From the NCBI RefSeq assembly GCF_036384435.1, contig NZ_DASVMI010000161.1, positions 1 to 42,769 on the forward strand: DNA of 42,769 nucleotides, read 5' to 3'. A program made the translations under genes and the position numbers. Shown in pieces: positions 40,704-42,769 of this stretch. The notes below the pieces were generated by a model. That model ran no database searches. It worked only from the letters and a program-made list of their open reading frames with translations, and was not told where the DNA came from. Positions within the stretch are counted from its first letter, which is position 1. Every line of letters starts with the position of its first letter. The stretch is from GSA-30 sp036384435 (GTDB lineage Bacteria > Pseudomonadota > Gammaproteobacteria > Xanthomonadales > Rhodanobacteraceae).

Positions 40704-42269
40704 ATGAAATCTTCCACGCTGCGCGCCTTCCAGACCGTCCACACCTGGACGGGTGTCATGGCCGGCTTCGCGCTGTTCGTCGCCTTCTACGCTGGCGCGC
40801 TGACCATGTTCCACGACGACATCGCCACCTGGCAGATGCCGCCCTGGCGCAGCGCGGCCGATGCGGCGATATCGCCCTCAGCGCTGGTCGATGCATTGAT
40901 ACGGCAACATCCGCAGGCACAGGATTTCGGTATCGTTCTGCCGCATACGCCCGGACAATCCAGCTACGTGTTCTGGAACGCCAACGGCCATATGCGCTAT
41001 GCCACCGCCAGCCAGCTGGCCGCGCCCGTGGACGATGGACGCGCCGATGACCTGGCCGACTTCGTCTACGCCCTGCACGACAGCCTGGGTATTCCCGTGT
41101 TCGGCCTGTATTTCATGGGCGTGGTCAGCATGCTGTACGGCCTGGCGATCACCTCGGGCTTCATTTTTCATCTACCCCAACTGGTCAAGGACCTGTTCGC
41201 ACTGCGCGTGGGCAAAAACCTCAAGCGACTCTGGCAGGATGCACATACAACCATCGGCGTGCTCAGCCTGCCATTCCATGTGATGTTCGCCATCACCGGT
41301 GCCGCATTCTGCCTGACCAGCCTGTTGCTCACTGCGCTCGACGCCACAGCGTTCGATGGCAAACTGATGGCGGCCTTCGCCGATGCGACGCGTACCGCCC
41401 CAGTCGTGGAGGCAGCGCATCAACCCGCGTCGATGCTCTCGTTCGATGCACTGGTTGCCCGAGCCAGGCATGAGGCACTTGCCGCAGGCGCGGCCGGCTT
41501 CGAACCCGACTACGCGTATTTCTCCAACTATGGCGATCGCAATGCCACCGTGATGATCCGCGGCCTGTCCGATCGAACGCTGGGCAGCTTCGGCCATATC
41601 ACCCTCGATGGCGCCACGGGTCGGCCACTGATGACGCAGGCCGGCGCCCAACGCGATGCCAACAGCCTGGTGTTCTCGGCCATGTATTCGGTGCACTTCG
41701 GCAATTTTGGCGGCCGGATGGTGCAGTGGCTGTATTTCCTTCTTGGGTTAGCCGGCGCTTTCCTGTTCTATTCGGGCAATCTGCTGTGGATCGAGGCACG
41801 CCGCAAGCGACGCCATGCCGACCAGCCTCTGAAGACACGTGTCATGGCGCGCGCCACGGTGGGCATCTGCATCGGCTCATGCCTGGCTATTTCCGGTGCA
41901 TTTGCTGCCACCGCGCTCGCTTCCATGCTGGGCATCGACGCACAGTGGCCGCAGCACGTGGCCTGTTTCGGCCTGTTCCTGGCCGCATGTGCCTATGCAT
42001 GCGCGCGTCCGGTGGCATCAGCCACGGTGGAGTTGCTGGTCGCCACCGGAATGCTCACGCTCATCGTGGTGCTGACCGATCTGCTGCGCAATGCCAGGGC
42101 CTGGATGCAACCCTGGTCGCCGCAGACTGCCTCGGTCTTTGGCGTGGATGGGGCTGGCATGGTGCTTGGTGCGGTGTTCCTGCTGCTGGCACGCGCATCC
42201 TGGCGTCGCGCACGCCAGGGCGAGCAAACCAGCGTGTGGGCGACTCAGCCGCGCACGAGCTTGCCGTAA
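40704..42269 (+). CDS. PepSY-associated TM protein (ferric reductase-like)
   Basis: 521 residues from ATG 40704, with at least five spans. It opens 'LRAFQTVHTWTGVMAGFALFVAFYAGALTMFHDDIATW', the PepSY_TM signature with a conserved His-x-Trp. Later 'DFVYALHDSLGIPVFGLYFMGVVSMLYGLAITSGFIFHLPQLV' and 'MYSVHFGNFGGRMVQWLYFLLGLAGAFLFYSGNLLWIE' follow. Family members release iron from siderophores in the inner membrane (FoxB/PiuB-like). It closes the operon behind the Fur-box. The converging MFS gene overlaps its 3' end by 25 bases. No TonB-dependent receptor accompanies it here. Confidence 0.88.
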   Translation: MKSSTLRAFQTVHTWTGVMAGFALFVAFYAGALTMFHDDIATWQMPPWRSAADAAISPSALVDALIRQHPQAQDFGIVLPHTPGQSSYVFWNANGHMRYATASQLAAPVDDGRADDLADFVYALHDSLGIPVFGLYFMGVVSMLYGLAITSGFIFHLPQLVKDLFALRVGKNLKRLWQDAHTTIGVLSLPFHVMFAITGAAFCLTSLLLTALDATAFDGKLMAAFADATRTAPVVEAAHQPASMLSFDALVARARHEALAAGAAGFEPDYAYFSNYGDRNATVMIRGLSDRTLGSFGHITLDGATGRPLMTQAGAQRDANSLVFSAMYSVHFGNFGGRMVQWLYFLLGLAGAFLFYSGNLLWIEARRKRRHADQPLKTRVMARATVGICIGSCLAISGAFAATALASMLGIDAQWPQHVACFGLFLAACAYACARPVASATVELLVATGMLTLIVVLTDLLRNARAWMQPWSPQTASVFGVDGAGMVLGAVFLLLARASWRRARQGEQTSVWATQPRTSLP

Positions 42270-42769
42270 CGGAAATACAGCCAACAAGTAAGCAGCACAG
42301 CCGCCAGGGAAAGGCCGGAGGCGATGCAGAACAACGCGCCATAGCGTCCCCCCGAAGCCACCCAGCCCCCTAGGGGACCGGTGACGCCCAGCGCCACATC
42401 GATGAACACCGAATAGGCCGCCAGCGCCGCTCCACGATTGTTCATGCTCACCCGGCTGACCGCCTCCACGCCCAGGGCAGGAAAGATCAGCGAGAAGCCG
42501 ATACCTGTGAGCGCTGCGCCCAACATGGCGGTGACGACGTTTCCGGCGATCGCCAGCACGATCAATCCCGCGCATTCGATGCACAGCGAGGTCATCGCCA
42601 CGCGATAACCTCCAAAACGCGAAATCGCGCTACCCATCAATAGACGTACGGCGACGAAGCAACCACCAAACACACTCAGCGTGAGCGCGGCATTGGCCCA
42701 ATGCATGCTGGCGTAGTACAGCGTGATGAAGGTGGAGATCGCGCCGAACCCGACCGACCCCAGCGCAAG
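42245..42769 (-). CDS. MFS transporter, C-terminal part (cut by window edge)
   Basis: The frame is open to the last base (...GSVGFGAISTFITLYYASMHW), so the gene starts beyond 42769. The 174 visible residues hold about five spans of the C-terminal half: 'TLSVFGGCFVAVRLLMGSAISRFGGYRVAM', 'GIGFSLIFPALGVEAVSRVSMNNRGAALAAYSVFIDVALGVTGPLGG' and a final basic 'YFRYGKLVRG'. This fits the YfcJ/YhhS-like DHA1 group. The product exports sugars or small molecules by family; the real start, length and partner genes are unseen. Its last codons overlap the PepSY gene's end. Confidence 0.85.
   Translation of the reverse strand, partial: LALGSVGFGAISTFITLYYASMHWANAALTLSVFGGCFVAVRLLMGSAISRFGGYRVAMTSLCIECAGLIVLAIAGNVVTAMLGAALTGIGFSLIFPALGVEAVSRVSMNNRGAALAAYSVFIDVALGVTGPLGGWVASGGRYGALFCIASGLSLAAVLLTCWLYFRYGKLVRG

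Noticed and set aside
1..42769. tRNA, rRNA or mobile-element genes
   Set aside because: No cloverleaf, rRNA-like stretch, transposase or integrase was seen in any gap or frame.

Overview
The window is about 62-65% GC, densely packed, and carries about 46 protein genes, all typical of a free-living gammaproteobacterium. The mix of families (OprD-type porin, TonB, MotAB, RskA-type ECF anti-sigma factor, DUF3325/DUF3649/PepSY iron-associated genes) and their style suggest the Xanthomonadales, most likely Rhodanobacteraceae (Dyella/Luteibacter/Rhodanobacter-like). That placement is an inference from gene content only. There are no rRNA or tRNA genes, phage genes, transposases or CRISPR arrays. 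Both edges are arbitrary; the last gene runs off the right side.

Layout. (1) 1-2781: a VOC-family protein, then a compact plus-strand module made of a roadblock protein, a receiver-like/winged-helix protein, an MglA-like small GTPase and a second roadblock protein. (2) 3113-5442: motA-motB on the minus strand behind a near-perfect sigma-28 promoter, and a small DUF2188-like protein. (3) 5574-13899: a secreted protein and then a seven-gene lipid-modification operon: fatty-acid desaturase, FAD amine-oxidase-like protein, DUF1365, a CFA-type methyltransferase, DUF2878, DUF1295 and a second CFA-type methyltransferase. Five consecutive junctions in it are ATGA overlaps. A lipocalin lipoprotein follows. 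(4) 14003-17064: two ECF sigma-factor units back to back, one with an RskA-type anti-sigma factor, the other with a small single-span protein and a secreted protein. (5) 17065-25709: TMEM175-like channel, OprD-like porin, DEDDh exonuclease, MFS exporter, ferredoxin-NADP reductase, a divergent SDR/LysR pair, a RIO-like kinase and a DUF456 membrane protein. (6) 25779-32920: DUF885 peptidase-like protein, secreted proteins, TrhA/hemolysin III, a divergent AraC/SDR pair and a tandem universal stress protein. A rho-independent terminator at 29705-29731 points in a direction that no annotated gene explains and marks a candidate small RNA with a C-rich loop. (7) 33199-42769: TonB, a small membrane protein, a cysteine-dioxygenase-like/FAD pair, a quinone oxidoreductase, cardiolipin synthase, an esterase, and a DUF3325-DUF3649-PepSY operon behind a promoter overlapped by a Fur-box-like sequence. 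An MFS gene is cut by the right edge.

How it fits together. The most coherent functional block is the membrane-lipid cluster with the neighbouring lipocalin and ECF sigma factors. The same protein families sit together under the singlet-oxygen-responsive sigma-E/ChrR system of other proteobacteria, where CFA-like methyltransferases and flavoproteins make methylated and furan fatty acids. Here the control seems to be in the hands of an RskA-type unit instead. The roadblock/GTPase module resembles a stripped-down polarity or 'conservon' switch and lies tail to tail with the flagellar stator genes. The best leads for undescribed biology are this module, the lipid cluster and the candidate small RNA.
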